From NCBI RefSeq assembly GCF_026151205.1, contig NC_087073.1:16449837-16513836 (forward strand): 64,000 bases of DNA, given 5' to 3'. The translations under genes were made by a program, and so were the position numbers. Under the pieces are notes generated by a model. That model searched no databases. It had not been told where the DNA came from and was given only the letters and a program-made list of their open reading frames with translations. Positions 10,454-20,237 of the stretch are shown here, piece by piece; position 1 is the stretch's first letter, and the number at the start of each line of letters is the position of its first letter. Source of the stretch: Bolinopsis microptera. Taxonomy: Eukaryota; Ctenophora; Tentaculata; Lobata; Bolinopsidae.

Positions 10454-11670
10454 CCCATTTTTATGTAAAACGTTTTGTTCGGCTACAAAATCAAATAACC
10501 AAAGTCACCTTTAATTTAAAGGCGAGCAAATTAATATAAACCCATTTTCACTGGGTTATTTTTTTACTTTTTTTACTTTTTACATATATACTTATGAAAA
10601 TCAAGCATTAAATAAGAAAGTTAGGTAAAATGAAATGTTATGTTTTGTGTTTGTAACAATTATTATTAGCGTTGTGGCGCCAAGCGTGATGCACTAATGG
10701 GCCGCGCTGCGCATCCAATATGTATTACGAACACAAAGTTGGAAACAAAAATTGTTGTGCTAAATTTTGGTGCTTCTCAGTCCAATGCAATTAGTGAATA
10801 TCATTCAAGCAATGTCAACCTATATCTAATCTATTTAAAGAGTGACAACCATACTGCACATTGAATTAGAATTCCGTTAAATATCAAATTGATTTATTGT
10901 AAACTTGTTTAATCTGTAATAAATGGCATAAAATTGAAATTTTTGTTTAACTGAAATTTTTGTTTAACTGAATGTTGTTATAAGTTCAGATTGGATAGAA
11001 TTAAACTAAACAGGTTATTTTTGTTCACGGTCTATTTCGATAGATTAAGTAAAAAGAATACAGATAAACTTTAGCTTTGTGAAGCATACTATTCGTTTAA
11101 CATTTAAATTAGAGTTAGCAATATTGGGTCTGATGTTAGAGGAAAAGCCAATTTTATGCCAATTACTTTAGAATGTTGCTACAAAGTGGAATATAAATGT
11201 TACTAGAGCAAATATTTTTCTTTAGTGAGAATGTCTCACTAAAGACTCCAAGATTATTATTAGAGTTCACCCACCTCGAAAAGTAAGGGGTCCTGTCGAA
11301 AGTTCCTGAATATTGCAAAATTTCAGCACACATACATTGAAGTGTACTGGCACGTATATTGATTATAATTACTGTAATTAACTGTTGTTTTTAGTATATC
11401 AGTACAAACTAGAATAAAGTTTGTTGATGCCAGTTCCGTTTGTTTCTGGGTTCAGTTTGCTTGCATGGCCCCAACTGTGCAATAAAAAACACTTGCACAT
11501 TGGGCCACGTGTAGTATGGGCCTGCACTGAAATTAGACAGGGTTACTTTAAAAATTAATTCTTTGAAAAGGTAGTATGAATATATCTGAACTTACTATGT
11601 ATTACTGCAGAAATTGATAAGACTTTATTTCTTTTGAATTGTATTCATGTAAATTCAAATTCAGGAAGCT
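10454..11670. other. Non-coding DNA upstream of CFAP251, with a perfect hairpin
   Basis: The stretch probably includes the CFAP251 promoter and any 5' exon, but I could not identify one. A perfect 12-bp inverted repeat with a 3-nt loop (TCTTTAGTGAGA, loop ATG) lies at 11219-11245. A splice-acceptor-like ATTCAG ends 6 nt before the CFAP251 start codon. Confidence 0.4.
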
Positions 11671-14600
11671 ATGCCTGAGGATAAAGAAGCAGCTGATGAT
11701 CAGAAAGATCCCTTTGCCCTGAACATATCTTGGTGTTTTGGGTTCAACAAAGAGGTCGGAGTCCAGAATATATCTCCAAACAGTAGCAAGAAGTTAATTC
11801 TGTATGCGGCTGGTCACACTGGGATCATTTATGATTTTGTTAATAACACTCAGACCCTGTTACAAGGTCACACATCGAACATAACCTGTATAGCTGCAAG
11901 TGGAAATAAACGATGGGTTGCATTAGGAGACAATGGGCCTGACAACATGATTTCCATATGGGACACAACGTCTGGAACACCTATACGAAATATCTTTAAT
12001 GTTGGTGGTGTCATGTCTTTGGCTATTAGTAATGATGCTCGTTATGTTGCTATGATCAGTTCTCTCAACAATGAATTCATTATTTGGGATTGGACCTCTG
12101 AAAATGATGAACCTTTGTTCAGAAAAGAACTTGATGCAAATCCTCAAACATTTCTAACTTTCAACCCTGAAAATTCATCAGAGCTGGCTTCCAACAGTCT
12201 CCATGAAGTAATCTTTTACCATTTTGATGACAAAAATCTTACTGTGCACATTCCGGATTTACCTGAAAAAGATTTTAACAAGCCAATTGGTAACTTCAGT
12301 CAGACTGCATTTAAAACTGGATCAACAGAAGCCTTAGCAGGCAGCAAAGATGGTTCTGTTACAGTATTTGACAATGATGGATTAGCAGAAAACGGTGCAT
12401 ACAAAAAGGTGCTTAAACTTGTAAAACTCATTGATGATCCAATTACAGTGGTCACCAACTTTGATGATTTGGTAGCTGTAGGCAGCAAAGACGGTGCTGT
12501 AAGATTTTATGATTCTCAGCTGAGGATTAAAAATTGGTATGGAACATTTGATTCAGGACGTGTCGACTCGATTTCATTTGCTTGCAACGACAAAAATTCT
12601 TCAGAGAGTGATGAAAATATCAAAGCTATGCCTGCTGAATCGACATTAAATGCTCAACCATTTGTAGTAACTGATTTCACAATAAGCACTGACGAATCCA
12701 TCATTTGCCATGTACCAGCAAAAACTAACCAAGTCAAGAAGTTACTCCAGGAGCATGATGATGCTGTTAAAGCAATCGATACACACCCTGTCTCCAATTA
12801 CATTGCTGTTGGGAGTTACTGTGGACTGCTCAAGATATGGGACTATATTGAAAAATCAGAGGTCAACTCTCGTGCTTTTGGACTTGGAAACGAGATCACT
12901 GCAATGAGCTACGACAAAGTCGGGGAGTTTCTTGCTGTTGGATTTTATGATGGTACTATTCTGATACTTGATAGCACAACTCTGGAGACAATATCTGGAG
13001 GTGAATTCAGCCATGCAAAAGCGCTTATAACCCAACTTGCCTTTTCTCATGACAGCATTTTCTTAGCAGCAACTGATCTTGATGATACTACAACACTTAT
13101 TAAAAGAGCCAGTGATTCTGAAAACGAGTGGAACTACATCGGTCGCAACAAGGCTCATTACAAGTCCATAGTCAACATCATATTTGGCATTGCCTTGGAT
13201 TCTAACGTACCAAGACTTTTGACTTTGGGAATGGACAGGAATTTAGTAGAATATGATATTCTGAACAGCACAGAAGACAACCTGATTGTGATGAGCACAG
13301 ACAAAATAGAACAAAGTGCAACTCCAGTATCATGTGCTTGGTATCCTCCAATCAATAAAGAGCATTTCTTACTCGTGGCTAATTCTGAGTACAAGTACAA
13401 ATTATTGAATGCTACCACTAAAAGATGCAGGAAAACTCTTCTTGGGCCAACTCATGGATCACACATACAGAAAATCGTAAATCTTGCTTATCCTGAGGTT
13501 TGTGCTATGCATTATTCTTTTATTCGAATATTAGACTAAACATTTTGAGCTAATGTTTTTGCAATAAACGACTTTAGTGGATTTCAAATCATTTTCACAC
13601 AGTTGGTCAATCAGAATAATCAAACTTGTTTCAGGACAAGCACTACATAGCGTTTATAACAGAAGATAAGATAGGGATGACGACTCTGGCACTGGATGGC
13701 AATCCCCACAACACTACAGCATTACTGGCCCACTGTGACGGTGCAAGCAATATAGTTGCCTGTCCTAATAGCAGATTCCTCTTCACTGTTGGAGGAAAGG
13801 TATGTAACGCAACACAGCAATTTACTATAATAACCAAGTTATATATGAAGATTTTGAAGTTAGATTGTGGGAGATGTAATAAGGATCGATAGTAAGAATT
13901 TAAAGTCATGCAGGACCTGCTCAAACCAATTTGACTAAATCAAACTAATTTCGCAACTAATTACTACGTCATGTTCATTGTTCAAGTTAGTACTCTTGTT
14001 GCGTTAATATATAATATCAAGATGTCAATATTCTACTGGTCATATCATTATATTATGTCAAATTTAACAATAGCCTCGTTCACTGATTCATAACATTTGT
14101 CCGGCAGGTCTGTAGAATGTGGGAAGTGAACCCTGATGTGCTGCATGCCACAGCTGCTCTAGGTGGAAGTGGTCTGGAACCTTTCTACCAACTGTTGGAG
14201 GGAGGAAAAGAGGGGCCCCTGGCTAAGGAGATGGAAGAATACTTCTATTACTCTCAAATGAGGAGCCAGTCTGTAGCTACCACAAAACATAGAAAGGTTA
14301 AACTAATCGGTTTATTACTCTACAAAAACATGTTTTCAACTGGATTAATGTATACTTTTAAATAACCACTTTTGCTTTTAAATAACCATTTATTTCATCT
14401 AGGTGGGCCAGCATGTTGCATTGGAGGAAGTCCCAAACATAATGCGTGCACTGGGTTTCTACCCCACTGAGCTTCAAGTACAAGACATGATCAACGAAGT
14501 GAAGTTCTCTCAGTATGTTGATACTGGAAAAACGGTCGGTCTTATATTGTTATTTGCTTTCATTTCTAAAATTTCTAGATGGGGACCGAATTAGCTCGAA

Positions 14601-15517
14601 TATTGTAGCTTACAGTGGAAAAGTAATAAAAGTAAAATAATTGAATCATCATTAATGTAACCTAATATAGTTAGACATAATATTGTCTAATAATATTGTA
14701 ATTGTCAGGTATCTGAAATAGATCTTGAGACCTTGATAAAACTGTACTGCAACCACCGCCCCGTCTTTGGGTTGCCCCTCTACCAAGTCTACGACGCATT
14801 CAGTACGCTGGCTGGCGCTGATAGTGACGGTCGAATAGATCGAGGTAACATTTACTGTACTCAATCGAACAAGCAGCAAGCACATGATGTGAAAATTATA
14901 ATGAATTGCATAGTGATATCAAGCAAATACCACAGCTTAGTACACATATATCATTATCCCACAGTGGGGAGACTTCTAATTAATTGATTAATTGCTCCAC
15001 CCTAAACTTGCTATGGTTGGCAAATTATCAAAATTTAAATATGTTAGGTACTGGTATGTTAGCTATGTAAGTTATCTCAGCTATCTTAGCTATCTTAGCT
15101 ATCTTAGCTATCTAGTCTATCTTAGCTATCTTAGCTATCTAATCTAGATCTAAGCTATCTAATCTATCTTAGCTATCTTAGCTATCTTAGCTATCTTAGC
15201 TATCTTAGATATCTAAGCTATCTTACAACCCAGGAAGCTAGATGTTTAATCAACAACCTACAACAAATTTTCTTACAGGTCTGTTACTTTCACTGCTGCA
15301 AAACAAAGGAGAACACATCTCGGAGCCGGAACTGGCAGAATACCTAGCTTCTCTGCTAGAATTACACGGCAGTGCCACCAACAAGGAAGACAAGATGGCA
15401 GTGGTTGTTGCTTCTGAGGCTGGGACCACTCTGGAGAGAGTCTTACCGGAGATAATAGATGCGGACATGTTCACTGGACACGTGTTAGGGTTCATGCCCG
15501 CTGCTATTGCTGAGTGA
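11671..15517 (+). CDS. CFAP251: CFAP251 (WDR66), radial-spoke 3 base protein
   Basis: Exons: 11671-13497, 13635-13799, 14108-14296, 14403-14534, 14709-14844, 15279-15517. Phases are consistent and give about 895 residues. Exon 1 carries a long WD40 array; blades such as GHTSNITCIAAS, AVGSYCGLLKIWD and AVGFYDGTILILD are visible. The later exons hold the conserved C-terminal region (MWEVNPDVLHA, LEEVPNIMRALGFYP, IKLYCNHRPVFG), ending in a degenerate EF-hand with loop ADSDGRID. CFAP251 belongs to the calmodulin- and spoke-associated complex at the base of radial spoke 3 in motile axonemes. Vertebrate proteins are longer because of an acidic N-terminal extension, so an upstream exon may be missing. 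An AG acceptor lies 6 nt before the chosen ATG. CFAP100 follows on the same strand. Confidence 0.88.
15079..15228. repeat. 9-bp tandem repeat in CFAP251 intron 5
   Basis: AGCTATCTT is repeated with a few variants (AGTCTATCTT, AATCTAGATCT) for about 150 bp. It lies wholly in the intron between 14844 and 15279. Confidence 0.9.
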
Positions 15518-15760
15518 ACCGGGTTAGACACCGAACTGTTCTTATATAGTTGATGTTGAAAGTCAAGTCCTGTTGAAATTGGATGATGTACAGACTAATT
15601 TACCGGCACGTCATAATTTCTCCCAAGTTATGAGGTCGAACAGTATAGTTGCCACCACAGACTAATTTATCAGTTGGGTCTTTTACGAGTACTAATTTAT
15701 TTAATAGGGATGATCTCTGTATTCTAAAGATTTTGATATGGGGTGTATGGTTTGACTCAG

Positions 15761-15766
15761 AATAAA
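15761..15766 (+). promoter_or_regulatory. Poly(A) signal of CFAP251
   Basis: AATAAA lies 244 bp downstream of the CFAP251 stop codon and before CFAP100. Confidence 0.5.
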
Positions 15767-16106
15767 ATAATACTTATGTTTTTTCCACCATTATGAAACC
15801 TATAAAAGCAGATTTTGGTGCCGGCGAAATTTGGTGCCAGCATTATTTCAATTTTAAATTATTGGAAGATTTCAGATGTACATAATAATATGTAAATGGA
15901 ATGTAATTGATCACACTGTTTTAGATATCCTTGCCTTTTCAATTTTCTTCACAATTTGTTCAATCTAAAATTCTTAATTGCAGGCATTTGAATTTTTGAC
16001 TTTCTGTGGATTGCAATTATAATTTTCTATTTGTTTTTTGATTATATTTAATTCTTTGCATGAATAATACAGTTATAAACATTTAACAACTCCTATCAGT
16101 CAGGCT

Positions 16107-17786
16107 ATGGCAGTAAAAAGAGCCAGCAGCCATGTCTCAGCCCTGGCTAGCAAAGAATTAGCTCCCATCCCCGTGAAACCCACAAACCCCTTCAAAATTC
16201 CTCCAGAGAATGAGATATTCCAGCTCCGTGATGCTGAACGGCAACGCAAGAAGTCCGACAGAGAGAAGCAACGAGCATTGCGTGTCCACGAGAAAACAAC
16301 GTATGCCCACCAGATGCGTGCGAGAACTCTAAAAGCTCGCCAGCCGTTTGGAGATGCGGATCTGGATGGCGCTGCTTTGGAGGACACCAAGGATCAGATA
16401 ATAGGACAAGATGATCCGTTACAGTTGGCAACTAGAGACAGGAACGTTGAAAAGGAGGATCTGGCCAGCTTTGTCGCTAAAAAGCGGGAGATGTTCCTCG
16501 TTCAGTACTCCCTGGGTGTCAAAAGGGACGAAATGAGGAAACTCGAGGAGATTGCTCAGGCCGAGGAGAGGAAACTCGAGAAAGCTGAACAGTTCTTAGA
16601 GGAGGATGCCATGATGTTTGACGAGTTCTTGAAGGAGAACGACAAAAATTCTGTGGAGGCCATAAAACAAGCTGAACAGGAAACAAAAGCTAAAATGGAA
16701 AAAGTGAGCGAAATCAAAAAGATTCAAGCACAGATAACTGCTCTAAAGAGCGAAATCAGCAAAAATGAGGATCAGTTGAAAGAATATCAGACGTATAAGA
16801 AGTTTTTGGAAGATCTAACACCCCCAGAATGGAAGACAGACAGACAAAAACGAAGAGCAGCCAGAAGAGCAGACCGCAAAAAGAAGAAGGCAGAAGAACG
16901 ACCAACTCCCACTACACCATCCCAACCAACATCCTCAGCTAAACGAACCTCAGTATCTAAGGGAACCCCCAGAGGTTCCCTCGGAGGAAAGAGGAAACAG
17001 TCAGTCTTACCCGGTGATGCAGAAAGTCTAGTTTCCGCTACCTCAGCAGAGGTTGCCCCTGCTGAGAGTGATTATGAGAGCGATGACAGTTGCGAACTTT
17101 TCTTCGCAGATCCTCAGCAACTCCTCAACATATTTGCCGAGCTCGAAGAACAGAATCTCTCGTTGATCCAAAACAGTCAGGAAACAGAAGAAGCTTTGGA
17201 CGAGATGAAACAAACAATCGAGACAACTAAAGCCAAGATGAACAAGGAGACTGAAGTTTTAAAAGCACAGATTTCCTCTCTTGAAAGTCAGATAACAGCA
17301 GAGGAGGAGAAATCGAAAGAGTTGGAACACAAGAGTAAGATGTTCAGTTATGGTCATTATGAGGGCGACGGACAAGAGAAGATGTTGGAGCTGTTGAACG
17401 AAAAGGTCGAGGAAGTCTATAGGAGTTGTATTGGTGACAACGAAGCTAACATTTCAACTCTCCAAATGTTAACAAATATTGAGAACAGGCTGGAGGAACT
17501 GTTCGAGCATATTGAGATGATGCCTCAGGAGAAGGTAGAACTGGCCGAGAAGGCTAAAGAGAAAGAAAGGAGGTTGAAATTACGAGAAGAAAAGCGAGAA
17601 CAACAGCGACTGCACCAAGAGGAGAGGGTAAGGAAAGCTCTGGAACGTGCAAAAGCTGATCCTAAAGTTCAAACTGGCAAACGGCTAGTGTTCAGATCCA
17701 AGCCTCCAGAGGTCCAGAAAAAGAAGACTGATGTAGTGGACAAGAAAAACGAAGAGGACGAAGAGTTAGCGTACTACTTTTCTTAG
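16107..17786 (+). CDS. CFAP100: CFAP100 (CCDC37), coiled-coil inner-dynein-arm regulator
   Basis: A single-exon frame of 559 residues, close to the size of animal CCDC37/CFAP100. The N-terminal signature NPFKIPPENEIFQLRDAE is characteristic. A central DUF4200-type coiled coil follows (roughly residues 120-260, rich in Glu/Lys/Gln), then a Ser/Thr/Pro/Lys-rich linker (about 265-325) and a second long coiled coil to the end. CFAP100 pairs with CFAP73 in the MIA complex, which ties the I1/f inner dynein arm to regulatory signals. The absence of introns differs from the other genes here and might reflect an old retrocopy. An AG acceptor (TCAGTCAG) ends 3 nt before the ATG. It lies 589 bp after CFAP251 on the same strand. 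Confidence 0.88.
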   Translation: MAVKRASSHVSALASKELAPIPVKPTNPFKIPPENEIFQLRDAERQRKKSDREKQRALRVHEKTTYAHQMRARTLKARQPFGDADLDGAALEDTKDQIIGQDDPLQLATRDRNVEKEDLASFVAKKREMFLVQYSLGVKRDEMRKLEEIAQAEERKLEKAEQFLEEDAMMFDEFLKENDKNSVEAIKQAEQETKAKMEKVSEIKKIQAQITALKSEISKNEDQLKEYQTYKKFLEDLTPPEWKTDRQKRRAARRADRKKKKAEERPTPTTPSQPTSSAKRTSVSKGTPRGSLGGKRKQSVLPGDAESLVSATSAEVAPAESDYESDDSCELFFADPQQLLNIFAELEEQNLSLIQNSQETEEALDEMKQTIETTKAKMNKETEVLKAQISSLESQITAEEEKSKELEHKSKMFSYGHYEGDGQEKMLELLNEKVEEVYRSCIGDNEANISTLQMLTNIENRLEELFEHIEMMPQEKVELAEKAKEKERRLKLREEKREQQRLHQEERVRKALERAKADPKVQTGKRLVFRSKPPEVQKKKTDVVDKKNEEDEELAYYFS

Positions 17787-17799
17787 ATCTTTCATTGCA

Positions 17800-17805
17800 A
17801 ATAAA
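17800..17805 (+). promoter_or_regulatory. Poly(A) signal of CFAP100
   Basis: AATAAA starts 14 bp after the stop codon, implying a very short 3' UTR. Confidence 0.65.
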
Positions 17806-18257
17806 GAATCGATTACACGGTGGCTGCGAGCCTTGATTTGACTTTATTCAGAACATTTATGGGTCCACGTATGAAGAGAGGGAGAGGTATGATTTTTATG
17901 ATGTCAACAACAAATATATGTTCTATAATCATCACCGCCCGGCGCCCATTAATTTTGATAAAAGCAGAATGATCAGAATTTGTTTTAAAACGTAAGCACA
18001 ACGCTCACGTGATTTTATTTCAAATGCATTTAATACATATTTTGATCACATGCACATGTCAGATGTATCATAAGAGCTTATATCTTTTTATCAGAGTATT
18101 GAATGTAGATAATCATTGTATAAATCATGTATGTACATAACAAAACAATGTTGATGATGACTTGATTTGATTTTGCGAAAAAGTTTAGTCTTAGAAAAAA
18201 AAACAGTTTACTATATACTGTTCAATGAAAGTATGAATCAGCTGCACTGATTACATC
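17806..18257. other. Intergenic DNA
   Basis: AT-rich sequence between CFAP100 and the MITE. I see no gene or repeat. Confidence 0.4.
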
Positions 18258-18259
18258 TA

Positions 18260-19001
18260 CCTTACTCGGGATTATTATGACCGGGATAAAGTGGCGGGTT
18301 AAGGGTAATTTCGCCATATTTTTCCCGAACCACATTTTCACCGGTCGTTAATAAACCCGCCGTCTCAGCTTTTAGGGTTCCAAGGGGTATGGGTGCTCAT
18401 ATTTTAATCGTTGTCTTATATTCACTAAAGAAGACTATTGGGACACTTGTTGTAGGTTTATTGACTTCATTTGGCTGAAATTGCAAAAAATTCACATTTT
18501 TTCCCAATTCTTGTTGTTGTCATATATCCTTATTGTCAAAGTTGATTTAAATAGGCCAATTTTTAATTTCTTAGGTATTGACTATCTCTACATAATGAAA
18601 TAGGACTCAAAGTAAAAGTAACAGTTAAATTAAAACTTGAATTAATTAGAACTGTCAATAACATGAATCAGTTTCATCAGTGATCAGTCATTTATTCATA
18701 ATTCTAAACAATGTGAACGATGCATTCTTTCGAAGATTTTCTACAAATTGAGTCATAATGGTTATTTGATAATTCGACTTGTTTCACAAGTTTTAGCAAT
18801 GCGAAAATTTCTAAACTTGCTTATCTCTAATAAGGAAATTTACATCTGAGACAAAATTTTTGAATCTAAAATTGAAAGGTTGGACACCGGTAAAATGGCG
18901 ACCGGGAAAATGTGGTGGGTTTTGAGCAATTTCGCCATATTTTTCCCGAACCATATTTTAACCGGTCGTTAATAAACCCGTCGTAATAATCCCGAGTAAG
19001 G
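18260..19001. mobile_element. 742-bp MITE with TA target duplication
   Basis: The ends are CCTTACTCGGGATTATTA in inverted orientation (18260 onward, and the complement ending at 19001). Both ends abut TA (18258-18259 and 19002-19003), as expected for Tc1/mariner-type insertion. About 40 bp inside each end sits a ~65-bp block (GCCATATTTTTCCCGAACCA through GGTCGTTAATAAACCCG) in direct orientation, at about 18305-18363 and 18925-18983. There is no transposase. Confidence 0.8.
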
Positions 19002-19109
19002 TATAAAACTGAAACTTTAAATCTTCCATTCAACACCTTAATCCTCGTAAGAGTTTGTAATTTACTTGTGCACTAGTCTCACCTTAACCGTTACCATCCA
19101 CTAGTAATA

Positions 19110-19918
19110 ATGGAGACGGAACATGTTGGAAAACTGAGTATTGTGGAGGGCGAGGAACATGATGATCTCTGTACTACACTTGTTCTACACGGAGAGGACC
19201 ACACTATGGGTAAGCGTTTGTACGTAAATGGTGAAAATTTAGTGAATACTGTGTATTATACTGATCTTACATAACCATCCGCTCATCACAAAATATCACT
19301 AACGTGCAAATCCATTGGTGGGGCGTTTGATATACATCACCCTGACATTGCTTTGTCAACGTCGCGTCGTTTGATCGCCCCCGGCCCCCCCCCCCCCCCC
19401 CCCCCTCTTTCTATTCATAGGTCAATCAGCAATTAAGGGGGCAGGGGGGGTCATCATAGAAATTTTCTCAAAAAAACTTGATTTTCAGTACACGCGATCA
19501 AAAATCGCTTGCGCAATACAATTACACACAAGTGCTGACCTTTGACGGGCGATAATTTCGGCTAGGAATAATATTTTTCTATGGAATCAAAAGCAGCTGA
19601 TAGATATCACTCCCCTTTATTAGAAGCAACTAAAAAGTCGATTTGAGAAAATTTCCATGAAGACCCCCCCCCCCCGCCCCCTTAACTGTCTCTCTCCTGC
19701 TAGGTAACGTAGTGCGGCACATGCTGATAAAAAACCCAGCTGTAGAGTTTGCAGGGTACAGTGTACCGCACCCCTCCGAGAACAAGATCAACCTCCGGAT
19801 CCAAACCTACAACACCCCCTGTTTATCAGCGCTGTACACGGCCCTGGATGATATCACTGACGTATGTGATCACGTGCTGGAGACGATTGATAAGGCCGAG
19901 GAGAAGTTCCAGGGATAG
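19110..19918 (+). CDS. POLR1D: POLR1D (RPAC2/AC19), shared subunit of RNA polymerases I and III
   Basis: Exons 19110-19209 and 19704-19918 join in phase to give 104 residues. The subunit signature is complete: HGEDHTMGN spans the splice site, followed by KNPAVEFAGYSVPHPSE and RIQTY. RPAC2 pairs with RPAC1 to form the alpha-like platform on which polymerases I and III assemble in the nucleus. The N-terminal tail is short, as usual for small AC19 forms. The start is the first ATG with a preceding in-frame stop. The 494-bp intron contains a poly-C tract and a piggyBac-like MITE. TTC21B begins only 319 bp downstream on the same strand. Confidence 0.92.
19385..19405. repeat. C21 homopolymer in POLR1D intron
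   Basis: Twenty-one consecutive C residues. Runs of this length are prone to sequencing error, so the true length is uncertain. Confidence 0.8.
19437..19681. mobile_element. 245-bp piggyBac-like MITE in POLR1D intron
   Basis: The termini are GGGGGCAGGGGGGG and its inverse, continuing into an inverted GAAATTTTCTCA block for about 45 bp. Both ends are bordered by TTAA (19433-19436 and 19682-19685), the piggyBac-superfamily target. It has no coding capacity. Its right end lies just upstream of the exon-2 acceptor. Confidence 0.75.
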
Positions 19919-20237
19919 TGTGCAGACAATGATGTATTTTTTAACTTTATTGTGATCTGTTTTTAAGAGGGAATAAGTTTTATCTATTGGATTTGCTGAC
20001 ATTTTATATTTTAATTATTTGACGAATCTTTTAAACTTTTTCTTTGGAAAAACTGACCCTGTTTTATTGTCGTCGAGTTGAATAATGAATATCCATGAAA
20101 TTTTCTCTGTGATAAAACACTTATCACTGTGCTAATAGTATGACTCTGATGCACATTGCACCTCACCATTACACAAGATCCTAACTTGTAACACTTCATA
20201 TTATAACCTGCTTACTTTTAATAGGGGTGCAAGTTGA

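Noticed and set aside
13626..13924. Open frames on both strands between CFAP251 exons 1 and 3
   Set aside because: The plus frame is exon 2 of CFAP251 read past its donor; the minus frame is its shadow.
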